NCBI GenBank assembly: GCA_035236585.1
Contig: CP141137.1
Location: 42,430,057 to 42,494,056, forward strand
Reading direction: 5' to 3'
Origin: Warburgia ugandensis
Lineage: Eukaryota; Streptophyta; Magnoliopsida; Canellales; Canellaceae
Length of the DNA: 64,000 nucleotides
The position numbers and the translations under genes were made by a program. Under the pieces are notes generated by a model, which ran no database searches, was not told the origin of the DNA, and worked only from the letters and a program-made list of their open reading frames with translations. Below, one piece after another: positions 11,563-24,018 of the stretch (its first letter is position 1; every line of letters starts with the position of its first letter).

Positions 11563-14326
11563 TGTTTTAAATAAAGGTCATGAGACCTTGAATCATTTGC
11601 AATATAGAATGCTAGAGAAGTCGATCTCATGAGGAATCGAACTAAAGTGATGCTATTGGTCCCTATTCTAAACTATCTAACCTAATCAAGATAATGAGAT
11701 TTTAATATATACTAATGATGGAAGTAAAAAATGTATGAAATTAAAAACCTTCTAAACCTAAACATGAAAACTTTCTTAACTATCCTAACATGTAAAATAA
11801 ACCTAAAACAATGATCTAAATAATAAATCAAAACATGTAATACTTATGGAAACAACTAAACAAGTGGTATGCATGGAATTAAGCTAGAAAGAATGCATGA
11901 ACTAGAATGTAAGTTAGGGTAACATGGAATGCACGAAACCAAAAGCATGGAACTAAGATGTAAACTAATAATTAAAGGAATCTAAACTAAGATCAAACTA
12001 CAATTAAAAAAGAAACATAAATGAGAACAACAGCTAATCAAACACTTAAAAGAAAGCTACTAAAGTATTATGCACATGATCCATAAAATGGTGGGCATGA
12101 TTGATGGAGTAAACATAGATTGAAACAGATAGACCTATAGCTAACTATCATGCAATCAAATGTAAGCACTAACTTAACATTCTAAAGTTTAACTAAATCC
12201 TTGGAGAATCAAGAAAACTAGCAATAACAAATGCTAATACATCAAGCACGAATCATTCATGATTACTATGTTGTTGGAAATTCCAGGAACATGCTATTTT
12301 TAATATCCAAGTAGTTAGCACATGAAATCAAGCACTTTAAACACCATAAAACATTCAACCTAAATTGCTTAGCTACTGGAAATAAGCAGCAATGATAACC
12401 CTCAAATAAATTTATTGAATGAATGGAAAATTACATCAAAATGAGAATGCATAAACATGTATACAATTGCTGAACTTTGCACGCTTTTTCAAGACATGGA
12501 ACTTGATTCCAATTACATATGAAACACCTTTTAAAAATAGTAACTCAAGTGTAGCTAACATGTAATTATAACCTAAAAGAAACCCAAGAGAAGAAAAGAT
12601 AGGAAGATGGAACTATTCTAAGACAAAAACAACCTCAAACTAGAGCTAGAACTAAACAAAAACCACATAAAAGATGGAGGGAACTCAAAAGATTTAAGCT
12701 AATGTTTCTTTGCTTGTAACTGCTAGAGAAAAAATAAATTGGATCTTAAGAGAATGGGGGAATAAAATAATAATATTTCAAGCAAGATTCAAGTGAAGCA
12801 AAGGCATAAAACCAAGTGCATGAAGTTAAGCAAGACAAGAACAAGAAAGCAAGGTAATAACACATGTAACAAAGCAAGGAATCAAAGAGGAGATCTAACC
12901 TGAACTTTGAAGAAGCAAACAAGGTAAGAATATCCAATGGAAGAGGCATGGAATCATGGAGGAAATGGGTTCCATGGAGAGAAGGATGTTGAAGAATCAA
13001 GAAGAGGGAAGAAGGGTGGAGAATGCCTCCTTAGCAGCGAACGATCTCCCCTTCTCCAAGAGTTCTTTACTATTTTTTTCTTCCTCTTTTTATTTGTTTT
13101 GGGTACTTCCTAACCTAACTCATAGGTGATCCTAAGGTAAAGAGAAAATATAGGAAATCTAAGGGTTAGATGAGGTATAGACCTAGGGCTTTAAAGAGGA
13201 AACAAGGGCTACCTTTTTTGTTGTCTTTAAGGTGGGAAACGGCTCTTTTTTAGGGATGAACGTCTCCCCACTTCAAAAATCGTGGAATCCCTCCAAATTA
13301 GGAAGGTAGGTGAGGTGATAAGGTGCGTAAGAGATGGAAAAAGAAAAAGAAGGTGGGAGGAAAGTGGGGTGTGGGAAAGACTTAAAAAAGTGAGGCGAGA
13401 TTGAGTTTTTTTATTGGTGAAGTAATTTCCTAAGGACTTGGGATTGGTTAGGTTGTTAAGATGGGAGTTTAAGAAGGTGGAAGAGTTATGGAATGGTAGG
13501 ACTCTTGAATGGAAAGTCAAATTCGTTGTGGCGGCAAGGTGGAAAGTGATAAAAAAGGTGTGAAAAAGTGAGAAAAACATCAAAATTGGAAGGCTCTCAT
13601 CGTATTGGTCCATATGCCTACTTATCCTAATCATATTTCCCTTAATTATATTGAAGATATCCCTTAAAATATCATGGATAATCCTCTTGAATTTCATTCA
13701 ACCCTAGCTTTCTATTTAGCTTGGCTTGGTGGCTTAGATGGTTAACTTTGAAGGCTTCATTGGCCAAGATTCATGGCTAGCTTTGGAAGCTTCCTTGGCT
13801 TGACTTCTTAGCTCCATCCTTTGGCTTGAGTAGCTTGAAATCATTAGGTTTTCAACTTCTCTCATGGCTTATATGGCTAAGGAGGCTTAAGTGGCTTCCA
13901 TGCAAAGTTGGTGGGAATGCATGGCTTACTTCATGAGCCCACTTTAGTCATCTTTAGCTCCTTTAATCACATCCATTGCTGGTCCACAAGATGATCTTTC
14001 CCTTTGGTTTCATGTTGGTTTGATATTTCTTAGGTTTTTACTCAATCTTTTGATCTTGATCTTCAATCTTCATCTTGATCAATCATGACCTTCAAATCAT
14101 CTTCCGACAAAAAGTGAACGACCTTACTTAAATCCTTCAAACATATGATAAATCATAGACTTGCCTCAGATTAGCCTCTCGGCCTACAAAATAATAAAAT
14201 TTTGCGACATAAAGTCAAAAATGCATGTGTTACAAATTTTGATCTAAAAGTCTTAATTTACCCCTATAAGTTGTAACATAAGGGTAACTAATTAGGAGGT
14301 TTTTATGCAAATTTAGACACTTATCA
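11563..14326 (-). mobile_element. 5' LTR of element B
   Basis: A 2764-bp LTR that on the minus strand begins TGATAAGTG (end at 14326) and ends in CA next to the primer site (11563). The U3 part repeats at 6585-7440. Near the 3' end it carries a GATTCCTCATGAGATCGAC block (about 11610-11640), which is echoed at 21455-21475 in plus orientation and helps recognise other Athila LTR ends here. The base after the LTR starts CCATG (14327); the matching target duplication is lost with the truncated 3' LTR. Confidence 0.8.
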
Positions 14327-15280
14327 CCATGCAGTTTCCACCACCTTTGCATGGGGAGCCATGTGAGCCACCTTCCCATGTACAAGTCATTCTAGAAGGT
14401 GATAAGCTAAGTGAGCCATAAAACCAAGCATACAAACCAAGCCAAGGGAATTATCCATTTGAGCCATCAAGTAAATGATCGATTGAAGTGAGCCATTAAG
14501 TAAAATGAGCATACACATGGAGTGCCATGATTAGAAGAAGAATTATAAGCAATTATGCATGCCAAAATGAGGATTTTCAAGAGATAATTAGCAAGAATTA
14601 GAAAGAGATTACCAGAGCATGCATATGTGACTCAATAGGAAAAGTGCCCACACTTTCTCTTTCTTTCCCGCTCCTTCCCATTTTCTTCTCTTTCCCATTT
14701 TTTTCTCTCCATATCTCTCACTCTTTATGATTTCCATGGGAAAACCAAGTGGGAGACTCCTCCTTCCTAAAAAAGTGACACCCCCCACCACTGGTTGGTC
14801 ATTTCAAACAATGCCACATCCCCACTTCCTCTTAAGTCCCTCTTTCTTTCCCCTTTACCACTTGTCCTCCTTCCTCTCTTTTTTTTTTCGAGTGAAAAAA
14901 CTTAAGAGGAAGGAGCTCCATGGCTAGATGCTACAAAATAGGAGCCTCCTTCCATTACTTACTCCTCTTAGTTGTCCTAGCTGGCCAATCTCTTCATGTC
15001 ACCTATACCCACCTTCTAACCTTCCTCTCTATCTCTCTTTCCATCCTTCTTTTCCTCTTCCATCTCATCCGCCATATTAGCCTGTCTTTAGGTATTTCCA
15101 CTCATGGAAGAGAGGTGGAGATGCCCCACCCTAAAAAGTCAATGTCTCCCACCATATCGACCACATTATTTCCTCTTTAAGAAACCCAAAATAGTCATCC
15201 CATCTTTGGATCCTAACCATCCACTCTCTTTATAATCTCTTTAAGAAACCCAAAATAGTCAGCCTAGAAGATCTCACAAA

Positions 15281-15349
<69 letters not shown>

Positions 15350-15559
15350 GAGTTCTATGTATATATCTTTTTTTGGGAAGAGAGGAACTCCTATGACAAA
15401 AGAGAAGGCATTCCCATCTGACCTTCTTCTAAAAGCCTTCAACACACTTCCTTTTGGGAAGCTGTTCTTCCCAAGCTTTCCATGCCCAATTCCTTGCTGT
15501 TAGTTCTTCAATTAAGCATTTCAATTCAAGTTTAGTTCCATCCCTTTATTTTTTGGTTA
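14327..15559 (+). mobile_element. Athila-type LTR fragment, plus orientation (left part)
   Basis: Non-coding, with runs of GAGCCA/GCTTGG-like words that mirror LTR C (about 24975-25080) in reverse orientation, then a pyrimidine-rich stretch (14650-15080) and a (GT)n tract. Solo LTR L2 was inserted at 15564/20465, so the piece continues at 20470. The 5' boundary is not visible; a TGATAAG at about 14399 may be its start. Confidence 0.4.
15283..15347. repeat. (GT)n microsatellite, about 65 bp
   Basis: Uninterrupted GT dinucleotide run. It produces long Cys/Val and His/Thr frames that are not genes. Confidence 0.97.
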
Positions 15560-15564
15560 TTTGG
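15560..15564. repeat. Target-site duplication of L2 (left)
   Basis: TTTGG, repeated exactly at 20465-20469 on the other side of L2. Confidence 0.9.
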
Positions 15565-16162
15565 TGTAATAACTCCAATTTTTGTAATTGATTGAAAAAA
15601 TCAATAAAGTTTGAGTTTTAGTATTTTGGGCTGAAATATTAGGGTTATTTAAAATATATTTTTTATAAAAGTATAATCAAATAATAAGACATGTAAAATT
15701 GAAATTTAATTTAGCAAACCCTTCAAAATGACTGTAAGCACGACAAATTCTGAATTCGGATGAAAAATCCTTAAGTTTCTTCATTTCTTGGACAAAAGGG
15801 TAAAATAGTAATTTTACCCAAAAATCAAAATATGAGACATCAAAATTTAGAATGTACTGAGAAATACGAATCCAATGTCACTAAGTACACTCAAATCCGA
15901 GATCATGAGAATAAAACCCAAAATTTTATACATAAATGGCAAAATGGTCTTTTTACACCATGTGGTGCACACATGGGGCCCACAAGAGACCCAAAAACGA
16001 ATCTTAGGAGCAGCTCACATGAATTCATAGTCAAAAAACACCAGCTGATCTTGGGGAGGAAAAATGGAGCATGGGGAAGAAAAAATGGAGCATGGGAGAC
16101 TTTCATCTCATTTAATAATAAAAAATTAAATATTATAATCATGAAAAAAGACCAAAATGCCT

Positions 16163-16170
16163 ATAAATAC
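16163..16170 (+). promoter_or_regulatory. Probable LTR promoter TATA box, L2
   Basis: CTATAAATACAA about 600 bp from the LTR start. The same motif is at the equivalent place in L5 (reverse complement at about 47552-47563). It fits a U3 promoter that places the transcript start near 16195. Confidence 0.6.
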
Positions 16171-16884
16171 AACCCCAAAAATCCTCCAAAAATTCTCATA
16201 AAATCCCCACAAAATTTTCTTCACTCTTCCTAAAAAATTAGACCTAGATCCCTCCCAAAAAACCCAAAATTTCCAAGAGATATCTCTCTTTTCAATTTCT
16301 TTTCTTTTTAGATTGGAAAAAGAGACCTAAAATCAATTAGGCATGCTGTTCCAGATCTAATATCATCAATCCCACCATCCAAAACTTCCCAACATATCTT
16401 AGCTATAAAACTCCCAAATCAATTTCAAGATCCAACAGTTCGAACAATGGTAATTTGCAAGAAAGGTGGATCTTGGGCCATGTCTTCATCAAAGGGTATT
16501 TCTTTTAAATTGGACACATAAACAACATTTTTTATCCAATTAGGTATGTGGGAATACTTTCTATAGATGTTTACTACTGGTTTATGTAATTTTTAATTTA
16601 CTGTAATTTATTTTGGTAATAAAAAGGTAAAAATAAAGTAAACACCAGAACCCTTAATTCAAGATGATGGCGTACTCAGATGAAAATTCTAAATACACCA
16701 ATCGATCCAGAAGGGTCCAAAACCCCTAGGATAGAAGTTTCACAATGATTGGAGACGTTTTAGGCCCTCAATTGAGAGAGGATTGATTGGACGGTCCAGA
16801 ATGGACTGTCCGATCTCCAGATCTAACAGCGCCCAAGACACACACATGACGCAGCATCAGAAACGGTGCATGTAGAAATATTCC

Positions 16885-17130
16885 GTGCGCTACGCGTGGT
16901 ACGTCATCCCAAGCGAGACGACGGCACGTCAGTCAAACCGACGAGCAGACGCGCCCGACGAGCGTCCCATTTACGGGCGCACGGACAACGAGCGTCACGC
17001 TCGTCCCGTCCGCGTCGATGGACATCCCAGACAGGCGCTTCCATTGTGCCTCTGTGGCGGACGCGCCCAACGAGCAGGAGCATTCCGCCCGGCTTGGTTT
17101 TTCGCCCGAAAGATCTGGGTCGTCCGTTCC
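16885..17130. other. CpG-dense island inside L2
   Basis: About 245 bp with dozens of CG dinucleotides and high GC, inside an otherwise AT-rich LTR. It produces overlapping Arg-rich frames on both strands that are not genes. L5 has an equivalent island at 46735-46890. Confidence 0.7.
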
Positions 17131-18639
17131 TTCGGCCCAGATCAAATCTAAGCCCTAGAAAGGACTGTGAACTTCTATATCAAATTTTGGAGCCATCTGA
17201 ACTCAAAATTAAGATTGAAAAGAAGCAATGGAAAGCTTGAAACCTATGTTTTCTGATGAAATGATAAAATGAACATAATATTCAATAAAACTTTCTATAT
17301 CCTAGATCTGAGATGATCAGATCTTGAAAATATGTTTTACTAATGATATACTATTGAAATAAAGTGATATCTATGGTTTATTTGGACATATCTAAGATAC
17401 ATTAAGGGATCTACCCATTATGGTAGAAAAACCCTAAAAATACAAAGGGACCCACTTTATCAATAAGTTTAAGTATGATCAAATCCTTGGGATGGATAAA
17501 ATGAATGTTGATATGATGAAATTTAAGAAATCATGGATGGATTATGACAAAAATGGATCAATATGATCTTTGGACCTTAATAAAGAAAATCCCCTAAATA
17601 TAACTAATACCCTTAATCAAAGGAAAAGATCTAAGATCTAATGGTTGGATCATAAGTAAAGGTTTCTAAAAATGTTAATGTAATTAGTTTCATTTTATAT
17701 AATAGCATTTTAAATATGATTATGTTATAAAGCATGCTATTATAACATTTAGACTTTAGCATGATATGTGATTTCATTGTTATCATAAGGTGCTAGATTT
17801 AATTATCTTAGGGGCACTTTAGTATGATTTCATGTCATTCTAACTTAGGACCATGCTAGAATTTCATATAAGTTTATACTATAGTATGAGATTATACCTT
17901 AAGTCCATGTTAGTTTAAATTGAGTTATTAAGGTATATTAGTTGGAAATCATGTTAAAGTAATTTTAAGTACCTTGCCTCATTATCATTAAGTGTTAAAT
18001 TATGTAGTTTTTTGCTTTGAATTTATAATTCATTTATGGTTAAATGTTATTAGTAGATCTACTTGTTATGAGATAAAGAGCATAAAACATCAAAAATATA
18101 ATCTAATGAGAAAGTAGAGTTTCATAACACAAATAAGAATGGAGTACTTTGGACTTAATTAGTAAGGGCTATAATTAGTAGGATAATATAAGGATTATCA
18201 AATCCTTCGCCCAAACTAGGAGAAGAATAATAAACCCCATGAATGACATTATAAATATTTATGGACTTAATTAAAATCCATTAGAAAGAGTACTTAGGGT
18301 AAACATGCTTATAGGAACCTTATGAAAGGTTAAGCTATGGTCATTCTAGTGAATGATGAACATAGTGGTTAAGGGGGTTATCTAATAGAGCCTCGCTCTT
18401 CCCCTACCTTCCGTTGACGTTTGTGAGGTCTAAACGCCTCCTTACATGAGGATTGAAGTAACCACTTTGTGTTCACCCATTCAACTAGGAAGCCTTAACC
18501 AATTGGAAATAAGAGGAGCAGTCTAGATTTAGGCTTGAATAAGTTACCTTCAACCAACACATTAACTAGTTGAATAATAAATATAAGAGCATGAAAGGTT
18601 AGTAAATTACCTAATCCTAATAAAAAACAGTAAGTAAGA

Positions 18640-19030
18640 TAAGGATGATCAAACAAGATCCATTAGATCTTGGATGATCAAGAACAATAAGAAATATAAT
18701 ATTATATTGTACTTAGTATGCATGTTTATTAGTATGCTTGTTATAGTTCATTAGATTAGATAATCCAAACCCTTGATCAAAGATGATTCAAAGAAGAAAA
18801 CCAAGATCATCCTCCTTAGGGATGATCCAATAACTGAACGTAGATCAAAGAAGAACTAGATGATAGAAGATCTAGGACCCTAATCTTTATCAACATGTGT
18901 AGATTGTAAATCAATGGATCTATGAAAGATCAAGATCAAGGAGATGGACACACAAAGACTTAGAGATAGAAAAATACTTAGATATGAATGATCTAAAGAT
19001 CATTCTAAACATCAGATCTAGTGATCAATA
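18640..19030. other. GATC-rich segment in L2
   Basis: About 16 GATC tetramers in some 390 bp, many in AAGATC, AGATCT and TGATCA contexts. L5 shows the same clustering near 44780-45190. No reading frame. Confidence 0.6.
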
Positions 19031-20028
19031 GGATTGTTCATAATTTATATATTAACAATATGCATGGATGTACAGATTACATACATTAGTCAGGATCATT
19101 GAAGATTGGGGAAAAGAGATCAATCCTTAAAGGTAGGAGGATTTGATGAATGCATTTACATGAGATATACATGATTGTAATCATGATCTTATGTTGACAA
19201 GAGTAATGTTAATACTTGTATTAAATCTCTTGAAAACCTTATGATCCAACCAAACACATATAAGATGGTTAAGGACTAAAACTATAAGTGAATAGGGAAC
19301 TAGAAAATATTTCAGCCTTAAGTAAACAGACATATGGTCTGATATATATGAAATTTATTTTACATACAAGCTTAGAGGCTCGTGAGTTTGTTTTAATAGG
19401 CATAAGCCTAGGGGAATACTATTGCTAGAGGAGTTATGAGGGTTTGGCCACTTGCTCCTTGAAATTTGATGATATGATGATACCTTGCCCAAAGAGAGGT
19501 TAAAAGTCGGGTGGTGGCAATTATGGGAAGGCCACCGCTGTGAAAGTCTTGTCCCCCCATATGAGCAATGACATAATATTTTCCACCGTGGTATCAGTGG
19601 TGAACAGGGCAGTTATCCGAGCGCGCTAGTATGGATCAGACTGCAGCATGGCAACCTTTTTTATTATTTTGCACTATGATGCATATGGGAATAGGCATAG
19701 TAAAATGCCTTATGTTGTAGCATAATGAAATGTTAGGTAATTATATATTACCAATATTTCCCAAAAAGGAAAATTCCCAGTATAAGATTAGCTATAATAC
19801 TAAATTCTCAAAATGAAGAGAATTGATCAGCTTAGTTGGGAATGATATTTCACTACTTTCATAAATTTAACTGGTTTACTCATGAAGAGTATGTATGTAT
19901 ATAGATATACATAAATTACAAAGTAAAGAGTAGATACATGAATATGTTGAGGGATAATGGGATTATGAAGTATTGGAATTACATTGTCAATTATTATGCT
20001 TCTTGAATCCCCTACCAAGCATTGCTTG

Positions 20029-20059
20029 CTGAGATATTGTAAATGTTGCAATATCTCAG
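20029..20059 (+). other. LTR stem-loop, L2
   Basis: CTGAGATATTG, a 9-nt loop, then CAATATCTCAG: a perfect 11-bp stem about 405 bp before the LTR end. Equivalent to the L1 hairpin with two paired base changes. Confidence 0.8.
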
Positions 20060-20464
20060 ATACAGGGAAGGAGAGTTAGGAGCTGAAGATGATAGAAGAC
20101 TTGAAGAGAATAATCTTTAAGGTATACCCTTGAAGACATGTATTTTCTTTATCGAGAGTTTTATTGTATGGTGAGCTTGAGTTTTGGATTATGTAATTTG
20201 GACAAGTATTGTACTAGATTTGGCTGTACTGTGAACCACTGGATGGATCCTAAAGTTTAATAAAAGTATATTCCTTCAATGGAATTTTATTTTGTACACA
20301 AATTGTACTTATGTTATGTATGAAGTGTTGACTTGGGTTTTTAAAACAAGTTCTAAAGAAAAGAATTTCCGCTGCTTTGTTTTGTGAAAAAAAATTTACA
20401 CTCTTAAGGGCCCTACCTTTCAAAATACATTACAAAATGTGTTACAAAAACCTGGGTCGTCACA

Positions 20465-20469
20465 TTTGG
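20465..20469. repeat. Target-site duplication of L2 (right)
   Basis: TTTGG, identical to 15560-15564. Confidence 0.9.
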
Positions 20470-21536
20470 TTCCTTCATTGCTTTGCCTTTGATTTCAACT
20501 TGGATCTCTCTTAAGTCACACTCATGCTAGGTTAGGAATTGCTAGAAGATTTCATTGAAGATGTTTTGAAGTTTCATTAATATAAGAATGGTGTGCAAAT
20601 CCCATGAATGGTGCACACCATACTTGTAAGTTTTCCTCTTGAATGAAATGAAATTATTTGGTTGTAGTTCAATGCTTCTTTGATGGATGTTTTCTTAAGT
20701 TATTTCTTACATGTTTAGTTGCTTGAATACATGCTTTCTCATATGGTGTCATAGTTCAACCAATTTAACAATCAAGCATTTCATAGTAGTGTGTTAAAAA
20801 ACAATTGAATCTAGCACCAAAATCATATGCAACACACCTTAGTGCCATGTGCACAACCCATGGCGTATGCGCATGGTTTTGGGGAGGGTTTGAGGGAGTT
20901 TGGTAATTGTTTTATGAAAGTTTAACTTAAAGATTTGATGCATGTCCTAGTAGTTAGTTATGCATTGGATTACCTATGCAATTTTAATGTTTAGTTATTC
21001 CATTTGGTTGGTTGATCCTAAGGATTACATGCTCTTAATTCTAACATAAACATTTTTCATCTCTTTCATCCAAGGAACCATGCACACCACCCTTGGGGTC
21101 ATGCGCAAGGTTGATAAGTGAGTTTTTATATTGTTTTATTAATCCATTTGGTATTTCAAAGTAGTAGTTTAGCATGTTCTAAATATTGATCTTTGGAATA
21201 GTTTTTGGAAGCTTCTAATTTTAATGCTAGAAAAGTTTCTAATGTTAGTTTTAGGAAAACGTTATTATTAGGAAGTGTATTTTAGGAAATTTTCTAAGTT
21301 TAACTTGTTTTCTTTTAGCATGTTTCCTTATTCCATGTCTGTAATTTAGGTCATGTTTCTATGTTCATTTAATCCTTAGTTTAGGCTAAAAACCACTCTC
21401 TTTGGCTAGGTTAAATTATTTAAGTAAAGGTCTAACTAACACATAAACCATTAGATTCCTTGTGGGATCGACCTCACTCTTGTGCACCTACTACAATAGA
21501 TTTGTGTGCTTGCGAGCTAAGTAAAACATCACAACA
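20470..21536 (+). mobile_element. Athila-type LTR fragment, plus orientation (right part)
   Basis: Continuation of the LTR split by L2. Near 21455-21536 it has the 3' LTR-end signature also seen in B: GATTCCTTGTGGGATCGACC, then a run ending ATCACAACA. No primer site follows, so this is a truncated or solo LTR. The rest of the interval has no coding signal. Confidence 0.45.
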
Positions 21537-21661
21537 AAAGGAAAGGGAGGAGGAGTTAAATTCAACTAGAAAGAGGTGTGGAATCCCGTTCTTAAGTTGC
21601 ATCACATGTTGGGATAGAAAGAAGTGGAAAAAAGGTAAGAAAGAATGGAGGAAAGAGGTAG
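21537..21661 (-). mobile_element. LTR of element C, left part before L3
   Basis: Purine-rich sequence that continues at 24656 once L3 is removed (both sides read GAGG/GGAAG-type repeats like the B LTR near 13300). The boundary with the plus-oriented LTR at about 21536 is uncertain. Confidence 0.35.
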
Positions 21662-21798
21662 GAAGGTGTGACACCCTGGGTTTTTCATGAAAGTTTTTTG
21701 TTTTAAATTTCAAAAGGTGGCATGCCACTAATTTTAAAATTCAAAACAGCAAAAGATTTTACTTTGAAATTCATTTTCCCAAAAACCCGAATGTTACT

Positions 21799-21821
21799 AT
21801 ATATATATATATATATATATA
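21799..21821. repeat. (TA)n microsatellite
   Basis: Uninterrupted TA run near the 3' end of L3. Confidence 0.9.
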
Positions 21822-22036
21822 GTTTTTGTAGAAGATAGACATGCATTTCTTAAAAACAGGACCCATCCAGTGGTCCACTTACACAGCCCCTATAAACATT
21901 ATATTAAATGTCCAATATCACAATTCAAATCACTAGTTATACAATAAAAAAGATTTAAATAAAGTGTATACCTGATCGCAGAAGTATGTCTGCTGGATTC
22001 CTCTTGTCGTGTACATCTTCTCTTGTTTATTTGTAT

Positions 22037-22075
22037 CTGAGATATTGTAAACATAAAACATTTACAATATCTCGG
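22037..22075 (-). other. LTR stem-loop, L3
   Basis: A 15-bp inverted repeat with one mismatch (CTGAGATATTGTAAA against TTTACAATATCTCGG) and a 9-nt loop, about 370 bp from the 3' LTR end. It extends the stem seen in L2 and L5. Confidence 0.8.
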
Positions 22076-23989
22076 TAAGCTATACTTGGTCGGGGAGTTT
22101 AAGAATGCATGTTAAATTTAAATATAAATTAATTCTTTCATAGTAATTAGAATATTCATTTCCATAGCCATTATGTTAAATTGAATTTACAATATGTTTC
22201 ATATCTCAATAATCCATTTCTAAACCAAATATCTACATGTTTTCATAATTATCAATAATTTAATTGATAGATCAAATATCTTTAATTATTATTTCTCATC
22301 TGAATAAAATACTTCAATTCCATGAACCATACTTTGCATAACAGATCTACCCATTCATTAACCCATATGAAAACTTATATGAAACTACTCCCTCAATCAT
22401 ATTCATATAACAATAATACACATATGAAAATTGTTAAAAGACATACAAAATTATGAATATAATCAATGTCATCTAATTTACATTCCCAAACTATAATGGG
22501 TTTCAAAATCATACCCCTCATCATGTGGGGTTCATAATCATCCAGCCTCTGCTAGTATATCAATATAATCCTTATGCCCCTCACTATACGAGATCCACAA
22601 TCCTCCAACCACCGCTGGGAAAATAATATAAGGCATATCATCATGCCATATCATATAAGGCATCTCATAATGCCATCATATAAACACCATAGTGCATCAA
22701 ACATAAGGACTACTATACATGCAATCAAAATCCATACAGCGTGCCCAGATAACTGCTCAATAATTCACCTATCCCATCCTCGATGGAAATCACAATATCC
22801 ATGTCCGTATGGGAGGACCATATCTTCACAGTGGCAACTTTCCCATAATTGCCCCACCCGACTTTTAGCAACACATAGTGCTTGGTATCCATAACATAAT
22901 AAATTTCAGAGAGTGGGTGGCTAAACCCTCGTAACTCTCTAGCATAGCATCCCGAGGCCTACGCCTGTCTAAAACAAAACTCTCATGCCTCCATGCCTAG
23001 ATGTAAAATAATCATAATAGAAGGTGATTTGCCTGTTCATATATTTCATAATAAGCATAACATCCTCACTTATTTGGTGATAATCTACCAAGGATGTATC
23101 CTAACAAACTTAGACTCATACATCATATACATTGACATGGTACCCATGTACCATCACGACATTTCACAATTTTACATAGAAGATGCATAAGTCATAAGCA
23201 TGAATTATAAACATACAATTCTTTTACTTAACATTATTTTCATCATTACAATTATAAGCATATCCAATATCAAGTTTATCATTTCAATATCATAATATTC
23301 ATAATTAGAAATAAGACCATGTTTATAACATGCATCTTATTATTAGACATGCAGTCTTAAATTTCCACCTACCTCGTGTGACGCATTCATCAGATTCCAC
23401 TAGCTTTAATCACCCTCCTTTCCATGATCGACCACCTGCTTCAATCTTATTCAGTTAATTAAATTAAGTTAGAATGCACACAACTACTACAGGAACAAAA
23501 AGAACAAAACATGTTTTAGGATAAGCAACTTGCCTTATCCCCTCTATTGTAAGCCTTATTACAATACCAAGGGCTTTTATGCTGGCAACCGTTAGTGAAT
23601 CCATTCAAAGAACCAATGTCCAAGTAAACTAATTTCTGTCTAACCATAACAAGGTTTGAAGTGCAGAACCCGTGCCAAGACCATTGACCATGAAGCTGTT
23701 GCGTAAAACATAAATTCGGGTTGAGTAGTGATGGTCCAAATCTCCTTCAAAGAACTTGGAGATTACTCCTGACGTGCATGCCCATTTTCTGCAACCTTTC
23801 TTTCAGTAAAAGTGCGCCAAAATAGCGCTCACTATAATGCTTAATGCACCCAAGAGAGTTACTAGAACTCTAGGAGCAAAAACATAAGCCGCTCACAGAT
23901 GGGAGAGGAGATCTGATCACCGAGGGAAAATGTTGGGTTTCTGCTCCTGCTCCGTCTCTCTTCTCTCTTCCCTCCTCTCCTTCTCTTCT

Positions 23990-24018
23990 CCTTCTTCTTC
24001 TTCTTCTTCTTCTTCTTC
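23990..24018. repeat. (CTT)n microsatellite
   Basis: Trinucleotide run at the end of a pyrimidine-rich stretch in L3 (23940-24020). Confidence 0.9.

Larger units (their letters stand above)
6585..14326 (-). mobile_element. Pol-less Athila-related retrotransposon B
   Basis: A minus-strand LTR element in which RT, RNase H, protease and integrase are absent. In sense order: 5' LTR 11563-14326, primer site 11531-11550, leader with a block shared with family L, a decayed reading frame at about 8940-10200 unlike the Athila gag of A, an Athila-type post-integrase region ending near 8480-8580, a 3' non-coding region, and a 3' LTR truncated at 6585. The two LTRs are clearly homologous but diverged; the 3' copy lacks about 150 bp near 7060. 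It looks like a non-autonomous element that would have borrowed enzymes from an A-like relative. Alternatively, pol was deleted after insertion. Confidence 0.7.
15565..20464 (+). mobile_element. Solo LTR L2 (family L), 4900 bp
   Basis: Begins TGTAATAACTCC and ends GGGTCGTCACA, flanked by a perfect 5-bp duplication TTTGG. There is no internal region, primer site or second LTR, so it is a solo LTR left by recombination between the two LTRs of a larger element. L5 is the same family in reverse orientation and aligns end to end by eye. It contains a TATA box about 600 bp in, a CpG-dense segment, a GATC-rich segment and the family stem-loop. The TG–CA termini resemble those of the Del-type LTR at 49210-52237, so a Ty3 chromovirus origin is likely but unproven. 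Confidence 0.88.

Noticed and set aside
15230-15503. Long Cys/Val and His/Thr frames
   Set aside because: They are translations of the (GT)n microsatellite.
16866-17240. Three overlapping Arg-rich frames
   Set aside because: They come from the CpG-dense island of solo LTR L2, with frames on both strands and no family signature.
15565-20464. Intact retrotransposon or LARD with paired LTRs
   Set aside because: The two ends do not repeat each other and there is no primer site, so solo LTR fits better.
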